The notes: generated from the sequence alone by a model not told the origin. Counted from the stretch's first letter, positions 45,374 to 55,544 are shown. The stretch is 64,000 bases of DNA from Panulirus ornatus (GCF_036320965.1 NC_092225.1:55850515-55914514); one strand, 5' to 3'. Program-made: numbers and translations.

Positions 45374-46458
45374 TTGTTTAGAAAGGGTAGTGAGTGGTGG
45401 GATGAAGAAGTAAGAGTATTAGTGAAAGAGAAGAGAGAGGCATTTGGACGATTTTTGCAGGGAAAAAATGCAATTGAGTGGGAGATGTATAAAAGAAAGA
45501 GACAGGAGGTCAAGAGAAAGGTGCAAGAGGTGAAAAAAAGGGCAAATGAGAGTTGGGGTGAGAGACTATCAGTAAATTTTAGGGAGAATAAAAAGATGTT
45601 CTGGAAGGAGGTAAATAGGGTGTGTAAGACAAGGGAGCAAATGGGAACTTCAGTGAAGGGCGTAAATGGGGAGGTGATAACAAGTAGTGGTGATGTGAGA
45701 AGGAGATGGAATGAGTATTTTGAAGGTTTGTTGAATGTGTCTGATGACAGAGTGGCAGATATAGGGTGTTTGGGTCGAGGTGGTGTGCAAAGTGAGAGGG
45801 TTAGGGAAAATGATTTGGTAAACAGAGAAGAGGTAGTAAAAGCTTTGCGGAAGATGAAAGCCGGCAAGGCAGCAGGTTTGGATGGTATTGCAGTGGAATT
45901 TATTAAAAAAGGGGGTGACTGTATTGTTGACTGGTTGGTAAGGTTATTTAATGTATGTATGACTCATGGTGAGGTGCCTGAGGATTGGCGGAATGCGTGC
46001 ATAGTGCCATTGTACAAAGGCAAAGGGAATAAGAGTGAGTGCTCCAATTACAGAGGTATAAGTTTGTTGAGTATTCCTGGTAAATTATATGGGAGGGTAT
46101 TGATTGAGAGGGTGAAGGCATGTACAGAGCATCAGATTGGGGAAGAGCAGTGTGGTTTCAGAAGTGGTAGAGGATGTGTGGATCAGGTGTTTGCTTTGAA
46201 GAATGTATGTGAGAAATACTTAGAAAAGCAAATGGATTTGTATGTAGCATTTATGGATCTGGAGAAGGCATATGATAGAGTTGATAGAGATGCTCTGTGG
46301 AAGGTATTAAGAATATATGGTGTGGGAGGCAAGTTGTTAGAAGCAGTGAAAAGTTTTTATCGAGGATGTAAGGCATGTGTACGTGTAGGAAGAGAGGAAA
46401 GTGATTGGTTCTCAGTGAATGTAGGTTTGCGGCAGGGGTGTGTGATGTCTCCATGGTT

Positions 46459-46463
<5 letters not shown>
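45374..46463 (+). CDS. RTE-like RT domain, cut within motif B
   Basis: Continues the same reading frame seven codons after the TGA. It has a linker rich in Lys/Arg/Glu (VLVKEKREAFGRFLQGKN, KRKRQEVKRKVQEVKKRA), probably a coiled coil, then ITSSGDVRRR, GLDGIAVEF, NYRGISLLS, FMDLEKAYDRV and RQGCVMSPWLF. It is cut at 46463 by TA repeats; the codons after that are repeat-derived. FADD is missing here and found in the inverted partner at 43056-44128. Confidence 0.9.

Positions 46464-46531
<68 letters not shown>
46464..46531. repeat. (TA)n microsatellite
   Basis: About 68 bp of TA between two truncated plus-strand RTE copies. Confidence 0.93.
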
Positions 46532-46532
<1 letters not shown>

Positions 46533-49047
46533 CGCCAGAGAGCGTTATTGGATTACGTGTTAATTGACAGGCGTGCGAAAGAGAGACTTTTGGATGTTAA
46601 TGTGCTGAGAGGTGCAACTGGAGGGATGTCTGATCATTATCTTGTGGAGGCTAAGGTGAAGATTTGTATGGGTTTTCAGAAAAGAAGAGTGAATGTTGGG
46701 GTGAAGAGGGTGGTGAGAGTAAGTGAGCTTGAGAAGGAGACCTGTGTGAGGAAGTACCAGGAGAGACTGAGTACAGAATGGAAAAAGGTGAGAACAATGG
46801 AAGCAAGGGGAGTGGGGGAGGAATGGGATGTATTTAGGGAATCAGTGATGGATTGCGCAAAAGATGCTTGTGGCATGAGAAGAGTGGGAGGTGGGTTGAT
46901 TAGAAAGGGTAGTGAGTGGTGGGATGAAGAAGTAAGAGTATTAGTGAAAGAGAAGAGAGAGGCATTTGGACGATTTTTGCAGGGAAAAAATGCAATTGAG
47001 TGGGAGATGTATAAAAGAAAGAGACAGGAGGTCAAGAGAAAGGTGCAAGAGGTGAAAAAAAGGGCAAATGAGAGTTGGGGTGAGAGAGTATCATTAAATT
47101 TTAAGGAGAATAAAAAGATGTTCTGGAAGGAGGTAAATAAAATGCGTAAGACAAGGGAGCAAATGGGAACTTCAGTGAAGGGTGCAAATGGGGAGGTGAT
47201 AACAAGTAGTGGTGATGTGGGAAGGAGATGGAATGAGTATTTTGAAGGTTTGTTCAATGTGTTTGATGATAGAGTGGCAGATATAGGGTGTTTTGGTCGA
47301 GGTGGTGTGGAAAGTGAGAGGGTTAGGGAAAATGATTTGGTAAACAGACAAGAGGTAGTGAAAGCTTTGCGGAAGATGAAAGCCGGCAAGGCAGCAGGTT
47401 TGGATGGTATTGCAGTGGAATTTATTAAAAAAGGGGGTGACTGTATTGTTGACTGGTTGGTAAGGTTATTTAATGTATGTATGACTCATGGTGAGGTGCC
47501 TGAGGATTGGCAGAATGCGTGCATAGTGCCATTGTACAAAGGCAAAAGGGATAAGAGTGAATGCTCAAATTACAGAGGTATAAGTTTGTTGAGTATTCCT
47601 GGTAAATTATATGGGAGGGTATTGATTGAGAGGGTGAAGGCATGTACAGAGCATCAGATTGGGGAAGAGCAGTGTGGTTTCAGAAGTGGTAGAGGATGTG
47701 TGGATCAGGTGTTTGCTTTGAAGAATGTATGTGAGAAATACTTAGAAAAGCAAATGGATTTGTATGTAGCATTTATGGATCTGGAGAAGGCATATGATAG
47801 AGTTGATAGAGATGCTCTGTGGAAGGTATTAAGAATATATGGTGTGGGAGGCAAGTTGTTAGAAGCAGTGAAAAGTTTTTATCGAGGATGTAAGGCATGT
47901 GTACGTGTAGGAAGAGAGGAAAGTGATTGGTTGTCAGTGAAGTAGGTTTGCGGCAGGGGTGTGTGATGTCTCCATGGTTGTTTAATTTGTTTATGGATGG
48001 GGTTGTTAGGGAGGTGAATGCAAGAGTTTTGGAAAGAGGGGCAAGTATGAAGTCCGTTGGGGATGAGAGAGCTTGGGAAGTGAGTCAGTTGCTGTTCGCT
48101 GATGATACAGCGCTGGTGGCTGATTCATGTGAGAAACTGCAGAAGCTGGTGACTGAGTTTGGTAAAGTGTGTGAAAGAAGAAAGTTAAGAGTAAATGTGA
48201 ATAAGAGCAAGGTTATTAGGTACAGTAGGGTTGAGGGTCAAGTCAATTGGGAGGTGAGTTTGAATGGAGAAAAACTGGAGGAAGTGAAGTGTTTTAGATA
48301 TCTGGGAGTGGATCTGGCAGCGGATGGAACCATGGAAGCGGAAGTGGATCATAGGGTGGGGGAGGGGGAAAAATTCTGGGAGCCTTGAAGAATGTGAGGA
48401 AGTCGAGAACATTATCTCGGAAAGCAAAAATGGGTATGTTTGAAGGAATAGTGGTTCCAACAATGTTGTATGGTTGCGAGGCGTGGGCTATGGATAGAGT
48501 TGTGCGCAGGAGGATGGATGTGCTGGAAATGAGATGTTTGAGGACAATGTGTGGTGTGAGGTGGTTTGATCGAGTAAGTAACGTAAGGGTAAGAGAGATG
48601 TGTGGAAATAAAAAGAGCGTGGTTGAGAGAGCAGAAGAGGGTGTTTTGAAGTGGTCTGGGCACATGGAGAGGATGAGTGAGGAAAGATTGACCAAGAGGA
48701 TATATGTGTCGGAGGTGGAGGGAGCAAGGAGAAGAGGGAGGCCAAATTGGAGGTGGAAAGATGGAGTGAAAAAGATTTTGTGTGATCGGGGCCTGAACAT
48801 GCAGGAGGGTGAAAGGAGGGCAAGGAATAGAGTGAATTGGAGCAATGTGGTATACCGGGGTTGACGTGCTGTCAGTGGATTGAATCAAGGCATGTGAAGC
48901 GTCTGGGGTAAACCATGGAAAGCTGTGTAGGTATGTATATTTGCGTGTGTGGACGTATGTATATACATGTGTGTGGGGGGGTTGGGCCATTTCTTTCGTC
49001 CGCTTCCTTGCCCTACCTTGCAAACGCGGGAGACAGCGACAAAGTAT
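46532..49047 (+). mobile_element. RTE-like retrotransposon, truncated in the endonuclease
   Basis: Begins at gccagagagcgttattggat (QRALLDYV). The frame 46548-47945 includes SDHYLVEAKV, the linker without the TGA (RRVGGGLIRKG), NYRGISLLS and FMDLEKAYDRV. A one-base deletion at about 47941 (tcagtgaagtagg against tcagtgaatgtagg) shifts the frame into 47927-48388 (RQGCVMSPWLF, LLFADDTALVAD). A second shift at about 48370 leads to 48385-48864 (YGCEAW, GHMERM, GRPNWRWKDG). The 3' UTR is the short form, ending gcgacaaagtata plus an A tract. Two frameshifts make it inactive, although each RT motif is intact. Confidence 0.92.
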
Positions 49048-49052
49048 AAAAA

Positions 49053-49119
<67 letters not shown>

Positions 49120-49133
49120 TATATATATATAAA
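49048..49133. repeat. A tract and (TA)n
   Basis: About 20 A and about 60 bp of TA with one break: the tail of the preceding RTE copy. Confidence 0.93.
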
Positions 49134-51047
49134 AACTCTTATTGAAAATTAATCTCCAAATATAATGTTGACTGGTTGGTAAGGTTATTTAATGTATGTA
49201 TGATTCATGGTGAGGTGCCTGAGGATTGGCAGAATGCGTGCATAGTGCCATTGTACAAAGGCAAAGGGGATAAGAGCGAGTGCTCAAATTACAGAGGTAT
49301 AAGTTTGTTCAGTATTCCTGGTAAATTATATGGGAGGGTATTGATTGAGAGGGTGAAGGCATGTACAGAGCATCAGACTGGGGAAGAGCAGTGTGGTTTC
49401 AGAAGTGCTAGAGGATGTGTGGATCAGGTGTTTGCTTTGAAGAATGTATGTGAGAAATACTTAGAAAAGCAAATGGATTTGTATGTAGCATTTAAGGATC
49501 TGGAGAAGGCATATGATAGAATTGATAGAGATGCTCTGTGGAAGGTACTAAGAATATATGGTGTGGGATGCAAGTTGTTAGCAGCAGTGAAAAGTTTTTA
49601 TCGAGGATGTAAGGCATGTGTACGTGTAGGAAGAGAGGAAAGTGATTGGTTCTCAGTGAATGTAGGTTTGCGGCAGGGGTGTGTGATGTCTCCATGGTTG
49701 TTTAATTTGTTTATGGATGGGGTTGTTAGGGAGGTGAATGCAAGAGTTTTGGAAAGAGGGGCAAGTATGAAGTCTGTTGGGGATGAGAGAGCTTGGGAAG
49801 TGAGTCAGTTGTTGTTCGCTGATGATACAGCGCTGGTGGCTGATTCATGTGAGAAACTGCAGAAGCTGGTGACTGAGTTTGGTAGAGTGTGTGAAAGAAG
49901 AAAGTTAAGAGTAAATGTGAATAAGAGCAAGGTTATTAGGTACAGTAGGGTTGAGGGTCAAGTCAATTGGGAGATAAGTTTGAATGGAGAAAAACTGGAG
50001 GAAGTAAAGTGTTTTAGATATCTGGGAGTGGATCTGGCAGCGGATGGAACCATGGAAGCAGATGTGAATCATAGGGTGGGGGAGGGGGCGAAAATCCTGG
50101 GAGCCTTGAAGAATGTGAGGAAGTCGAGAACATTATCTCGGAAAGCAAAAATGGGTATGTTTGAAGGAATAGTGGTTCCAACAATGTTGTATGGTTGCGA
50201 GGCGTGGGCGATGGATAGAGTTGTGTGCAGGAGGGTGGATGTGCTGGAAATGAGATGTTTGAGGACAATATGTGGTGTGAGGTGGTTTGATTGAGTGAGT
50301 AATGTAAGGGTAAGAGAGATGTGTGGAAATAAAAAGAGCATGGTCGAGAGAGCAGAAGAGGGTGTTTTGAAATGGTTTGGGCACAAGGAGAGAATGAGTG
50401 GGGAAAGATTGACCAAGAGGATATATGTGTCGGAGGTGGAGGGAACGAGGAGAAGTGGGAGACCAAATTGGAGGTGGAAAGATGAAGTGAAAAAGATTTT
50501 GAGTGATAGGGGCCTGAACATGCAGGAGGGTGAAAGGCAGGGCAAGGAATAGAGTGAATTGGATCGATGTGGTATACCGGGGTCAACGTGATGTCAATGG
50601 AATGAATCAGGGCATGTGAAGCGTCTAGGGTAAACCATGGAAAGTTCTGTGGGGCCTGGATGTGGAAAGGGAGCTGTGGTTTTAGGCATTATTGCATGAC
50701 AGCTAGAGACTGAGTGTGAACGAATGGGGCCTTTGTTGTCTTTTCCTAGCACTACCTCGCACACATGAGGGGGAGGGGGTTGTTATTCCATGTGTGGCGA
50801 GGTGGCGATGGGAATGAATAAAGGAAGACAGTGAATTGTGTGCATGTGTATATATGTATGTGTCTGTGTGTGTATATATATGTGTACATTGAGATGTATG
50901 GGTATGTATATTTGCGTGTGTGGACGTGTATGTATATACATGTGTATGGGGTTGGGTTGGGCCATTTCTTTCGTCTGTTTCCTTGCGCTACCTCGCAAAC
51001 GCGAGAGATAGCGACAAAGCAAAATAATAAAAAAAAATATAAAAAGC
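49134..51047 (+). mobile_element. RTE-like retrotransposon, 5'-truncated, with a chimeric 5' junction
   Basis: The 5' end carries a foreign attgaaaattaatctccaa stretch before gttgactggttgg (RT, VDWLVR), which also occurs at the copy starting 56905. The frame 49176-50294 has ISLFSIPGK, FKDLEKAYDRI, RQGCVMSPWLF and LLFADDTALVAD. It ends at a TGA in tttgattgagtg, where other copies read tttgatcgagt, a CpG-type change. The frame resumes at 50295-50552 and is shifted near 50535 (ggcagggcaagg). A long-form 3' UTR follows to about 51030. Confidence 0.9.
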
Positions 51048-51074
51048 TAATTCTGCCCACAGTTCACATGTAAC

Positions 51075-51420
51075 AGGATGTCTTGAGCTAGTCAGCAGTT
51101 CAAGCCAACTTAGTCTACACCATCATCTCTAAGGGATGACATAACTAGGTGATATGGCAATACAAACTTACAGCATAAAGTATCCCATCCTGGGTTCCAC
51201 ATAAAGCCCCAAGCCAATCATTAGACTCTTCACCCCTGTTTTCTTATGGTCCTGGTACCATCCATGAGACTCTCCTCCTCAGACAACTCCATTCGGTGAC
51301 TACTAGGCTGACAGAGATCTCTGTCACACTAGCTGCTAACGAGATCTCCAATATCCTTAAGTCTCTGTTCATGGGAGATCAGCAATATACACTTTCATGG
51401 CTGAAACAAACATAACAAAA
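51075..51420 (-). repeat. Dispersed repeat X, left arm of an inverted pair
   Basis: Its reverse complement matches 54490-54855: gtttcagcca, ctcccatgaacagagacttaa against ttcccatgaaaagagacttg, gaggagagtc.tg.ggatgg, accaagaccataaga and catcccttagagatg. No coding potential. Class unknown. Confidence 0.7.
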
Positions 51421-52504
51421 ATACAAATAAAGATTTCATTATTTTTGGAAAATCTTGCAGTGGGAGATACATTATATATGGGGATTTGAGGGTATGATGG
51501 TCTAAAGGCAAATATCTGACTCTGCATACAGTACTATATCCACAGAGATATCTAACTAGGCACAATGAAAGAGTTAAAAGAAACTGATGAACCTGGCTTG
51601 GAACACAGTAAAATGTGCTTCCACATTACTTGGTTAGGTGCAGTAAAAGGGTTAAAAGGAAACTCTGTAAAAAGCCGAGGTCAAACTCCGTTGACCCTAA
51701 GGGTGTAGTATCAAAGAGAAATAGCAGTATTCATTGAGCAAGACAAGTTCCGACTGCTTTGTGCTAGCCATCATTATGACAAAATCTCTTCATAGGTACT
51801 CATAGGTAAGTTGGTGCTCCCTCTTGCATCCTCAACTTCCACTACAAATAAAAATGCTTATAGTTCACTGTTTTGCAATCACTTTGATTCTTCATCCTCT
51901 CCTTTCAACTGCAAACCAGGTTAACTGGACCCATCAATCAGCACTGAACGTAACCATGTAGACAATTAACAATTCCATCTATTCCCATATCATCTTCAAA
52001 AGTATTGAGTCTTCTTCTGCCACTGACATATCCTTTATTCTTCCTGGATATTCCCAACTTCCCAAGTAGTCTATTTTTTGATATTCACTTGTAACACACA
52101 ACACAAATTGGGCTTATTAATCTCATCTAACACATTTTTTTGGGAAAACAAACCAATACATGTACATGCCTTTTTTTTTTTCTATTCAAAACAAGGAATT
52201 AGGAAAGGTTCAGAGTATCCTTCTAAAGATCATTCCTGCTCATTCTACACTCCCTCATGAAACAAATTCTAAAAATCTTAATACCTCTGACAATCTTACA
52301 AGCTAACACACATTCTCAACCCAAGGTAAACTGGTAGCTTCAGTAACCCAAAAGCAAAATGAGGGGAGACACTTGTTTTCAGTTACCTATGTTATGATAC
52401 TTTCTTTACAAAGCAACACAAGGTTATTTGGTTGTCTGCCACAAATTTTCAAATAACATTATCCTTTAATGATTTCTACTTTCATCTCTGTTTAAATGCT
52501 TCCC
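51421..52504. other. Low-copy non-coding sequence
   Basis: No exon recognised on either strand. A short imperfect direct repeat (taggcacaatgaaagagtta and taggtgcagtaaaagggtta) lies near 51557 and 51643. Small frames here have no recognisable motif. Confidence 0.5.
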
Positions 52505-53120
52505 TTGGTAGGCAGCTACCAACCAAGGAACTATATCAGTGTTACTTCCTGCCTGATTATCGGAGGGTTAGTGATGGTTGCAGAGTGAGCAAGCACTTCG
52601 GTGGTTGTCAAGCTGCAATCCTCTGTCTCAACCATGTGTGGACTGCTGGCATTCTGTCCATGTACAATTCCTCCTTGTCACACATAACACTTGACAACAC
52701 TGAATTCACACATCTCATTTTTTGTATTGATACATTTTCCAGCAACAACTGCAATGTGCTAGCCCAGCCTTTTGGCAAAATGGGAGCAACAGATGAAAGT
52801 GGTGGGTAGGTACATTAGGCTGGAGCATGAGGTAGAAACATTAGGTAGAAGTAGCATGTATGAACATTTGGTGGGAGCAGTAGGTAGTAGTAGGTTGGAA
52901 CATTAGAGAGGAACATAAGGAAGACACATAAGAGTACTCAGTAGGATCATAAGGTAGGAGCCTCTGGAAACACTACGCTAAAGTTGCCCTCTGCCTGTGG
53001 TTGTCAAGGATGAAGAACTAAAAGCTAAGAAGTGGCACCAAAGTTCACCAGCTATGGAGACTTTTGCCATGGCCATCCCCTTGAGGGACTTTCCAGAGAT
53101 AAAAACAGATAGCAAGATGA
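52505..53120. repeat. Dispersed repeat D, diverged copy
   Basis: Shares gtggactgctggcattctgtc, ggagcctctggaaacac and ttgccctctgcc with the unit copies. It has more of the attaggtagaagtag-type sub-repeats (52810-52960). Confidence 0.72.
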
Positions 53121-53279
53121 TCTGACTTTTTTCTCTCCTACTTCTCAGCTTCTATCATGCAAGGATAAACCAATGAAAATCAATACATGAAAATAAAAAA
53201 TCATTCTACATATAATTCCACTCTATATTTGTTCTTTATGACTATAACATAAACCTCCTACCTTAGGTGCCGATAGCAT

Positions 53280-53381
53280 TTAGTCACGGTCTCTCCTGTG
53301 GAGGTTTTGGGTGTCCCTGTCACGTCGGTCTCGACGATCACTCCAGGTGCCCTTGTCCCGGCGGTCACGGTACCCACCACC
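53280..53381 (-). CDS. Terminal coding exon, Arg/Asp-rich, possibly eIF3c C-terminus
   Basis: On the minus strand a pyrimidine-rich tract and tttgtacag acceptor at 53390-53382 precede 102 nt coding GGGYRDRRDKGTWSDRRDRR, then DRDTQNLHRRDRD and a TAA at 53282-53280. Splice signal, phase 0 entry and a low-complexity RD tail make a real last exon plausible. eIF3c proteins end in a Gly/Arg/Tyr/Asp-rich tail after the PCI domain, and eIF3c exons lie on the same strand nearby, so eIF3c is the first guess. Other RD-tailed proteins (for example eIF3a) remain possible. The position is odd: for a minus-strand gene the last exon should lie at lower, not higher, coordinates than the internal exons. No polyadenylation signal was recognised directly downstream. 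Confidence 0.55.
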   Translation of the reverse strand, partial: GGGYRDRRDKGTWSDRRDRRDRDTQNLHRRDRD

Positions 53382-53519
53382 CTGTACAAAGAAAGAAATT
53401 TATTCAGACAAATACAATAAATGTTAATAGAATAAATGCTGAAAAGTTTCAGAAGAAAATTTTTCGTTCATTTATCAGGAGAACGAAAGTATTATGATCA
53501 TCACATTAAAGATCTATCA

Positions 53520-54145
53520 ATAATTAAGAGATGTGGGGAAGTAAAACGAGAATGGCTGAGAGCAGAAGTGTGTGTTGAAATGGTTTGAACATATGGAGAG
53601 GATGAGTGAGGAAAGGCTGACAAAGAGGATATATGAATCAGAAGTGGAGGGAACAAGAACTGGGTGAACAAATTGGAGATGGAAGGATGGAGAGAGACAA
53701 TTGGGGCCTGCCTATGAAGGGGGGTGAAAGGTGTGTACAGAACATAGTGCCATCAATGGACTGAACTTGGGCATGTGAAATGTTCAGGATATACCATGGA
53801 AAGGTTGGTGGAGCCTGAATGTGGATAGGGAACTGTGGTTTTCATGGAAAGGTCTGCAGGGCCTGGATGTGGATAAGAGCTGTGGTTTCAGTGCATTACA
53901 CATGAAAGCTAGAGACTGAATGTGAACAAATGTGGCCTGTTTTGTCTGTTTTACTGGTTCTACCTTGCTGACGCAGGTGGTAGTGATGCTGTTTCCTGTG
54001 GGGCGAGGTATTACCTGGAATGGATGAAGGTAAGCAAGTATGAATATGTAGATGTGTATATATGTATATGTGTGGAAGGTAAGAATGCTATCTCGGAGAG
54101 CAAAAATGGGCACGTTTGAAGGAATAGTTGTTCCAACAACTAGTG
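53520..54145 (+). mobile_element. Old RTE-like relic with permuted end
   Basis: Contains the C-terminal region (tggtttgaacatatggagag, i.e. WF.HMERM; then KRIYESEVEGTRTG) and a diverged long 3' UTR with an internal duplication of catggaaaggt (53797 and 53847). At about 54070, after the 3' UTR, a piece from further upstream in the coding region reappears (gtggaaggtaagaatgctat, then caaaaatgggcacgtttgaa). Many indels. Dead. Confidence 0.75.
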
Positions 54146-54489
54146 TTGTTTTGTGAGATGGCTAACTTGTTTGGCAACCGTACCTTCAACAATGGTCCAT
54201 TTTCTTATATTTGTAGTAAAATTTTATCTATGCTTTGCTATTGTAACTAAAAATCAATGTAATAATTTTATGCAAAAGAGACAAGTTTTTAAAATGAGTT
54301 GTAAGAACTTTGTCATCTTTCAAGTTATAAGCATTTGATCAAGTTGTAAGTAATCTATCAAAGAGTTAAATTTTAAACTTAAAGAGTTGTTCTGCATTGT
54401 TACAGAAAAAAAATAAAAAATTGTCAGGATTTAACATAAATTAACAAAGAAGTGGAAAAGTTTAGATGACCAAAATGAATTTTTGGGAT
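54146..54489. other. AT-rich spacer, nothing recognised
   Basis: No coding motif or repeat recognised. Confidence 0.4.
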
Positions 54490-54855
54490 GATATTTGTTT
54501 CAGCCACAGATGTTTAAATTGTTGATTTCCCATGAAAAGAGACTTGAGAAGACTGGAAGTTTTTTGTGAGAAGCTAGTGTAATATGGTGACCTTCAGTCA
54601 ACAGAGGTGACCTATTCTTCAACTGTGGACTCGCCTCAAGAGGAGAGTCATGTGGATGGCACCAAGACCATAAGATAATAGGGTAAAAACTCTAAGAATC
54701 AGGTGGGAGCTTTCTATGCAACTCAGCATGGGTTATATGCACTGTACTTGAAGTTATAGCACCTGCTTATATCATCCCTTAGAAACAGTAGGAGTATATG
54801 ATAAACATACAGTCAGCTTGAACTACTTACTAGTCAACGTAAACCTGTGAAAAGT
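54490..54855 (+). repeat. Dispersed repeat X, right arm of an inverted pair
   Basis: Homologous in reverse orientation to 51075-51420. The arms are about 3.1 kb apart and enclose repeat D, the terminal exon and an RTE relic. Confidence 0.7.
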
Positions 54856-54995
54856 AAACTATAGTCAGACTCAGTTTGTACATATTTGAGGATTAATTTC
54901 TAATAACTGTATTTCAGTTATTTGTTTTTAATAGCAAACAACTTGTAATCATATTTGGAGAATGAGCGCTTAGTTAATGAATCAGTCAAGTATAG

Positions 54996-55200
54996 TGTTG
55001 ACCTTTTTACTACCCCTTTACATTAAACAAAACAGGACTCTGAACGTTCAACCAAGAACAGTCAGGTTTGGGTGTGACACTGATACTGATCCTAACAGGG
55101 TCTCCAATATTACTGTTACACCCAAGACAGAATTCTCCTTGGTTGAACACATACTTCCCTGTTTTGCTTAATGAGAAAGGGGTAGTAAAATGGCCAACTA
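54996..55200. mobile_element. Foldback (MITE-like) element, about 95-bp imperfect inverted repeat
   Basis: The left arm starts ttgacctttttactacccct, and the reverse complement of the right arm starts ttggccattttactacccct. Both continue with attaa.caaaacagg, gttcaaccaag and ttgggtgt.ac. The arms meet near 55095. No transposase and no certain target-site duplication. The two mirrored small frames (54977-55171 plus, 55010-55216 minus) look alike only because of the palindrome. Confidence 0.78.
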
Positions 55201-55226
55201 TTCTTGACAAATTCAATTACAAAGTA

Positions 55227-55228
<2 letters not shown>

Positions 55229-55271
<43 letters not shown>
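55229..55271. repeat. (TA)n microsatellite
   Basis: About 42 bp of TA bordering the tail of the non-autonomous element. Confidence 0.9.
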
Positions 55272-55273
<2 letters not shown>

Positions 55274-55512
55274 TTTCTTTTCAAACTATTCGCCATTTCC
55301 CGCATTAGCGAGGTAGCGTTAAGAACAGAGGACTGGGCCTTGAGGGAATACCCTCACCTGGCCCAATTCTCTGTTCCTTCTTTTGGAAAATTAAAAAAAA
55401 AAAAACGAGAGGGGAGGATTTCCAGCCCCCCGCTCCCTCCCCTTTTAGTCGGCTTCTACGACACGCAGGGAATACGTGGGAAGTATTCTTTCTCCCCTAT
55501 CCCCAGGGATAA
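55272..55512 (-). mobile_element. Non-autonomous RTE-derived element, second young copy
   Basis: Sense (minus) strand: ttatccctggggatagggga at the 5' end, gtgtcgtagaagccgactaa, then the hairpin pair ggaacagag and ctctgttcttaa, then cgctacctcgctaatgcggg at the 3' end, followed by an A/T-rich tail and (TA)n. About 240 bp, no ORF, and not split by a long A run as the copy at 40812 is. Confidence 0.85.
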
Positions 55513-55544
55513 CATATCACTTATACAAGTATATATCTACACAG

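Larger units (their letters stand above)
44226..46463 (+). mobile_element. RTE-like 5' half with complete 5' end; probable inverted segment
   Basis: Starts with the 5' UTR (ccctggggataggggtgaaa), then the endonuclease frame 44348-45367 and the RT frame 45374-46463 up to MSPWLF, where (TA)n begins at 46464. Same source markers as 41140-43012 and 43056-44128. Confidence 0.9.

Noticed and set aside
51421..52504. More eIF3c exons between 51.4 and 52.5 kb
   Set aside because: No segment with splice borders matching the missing PCI-domain sequence could be read on either strand.
52432..52809. 125-codon plus frame
   Set aside because: Overlaps repeat D, whose other copies do not keep this frame.
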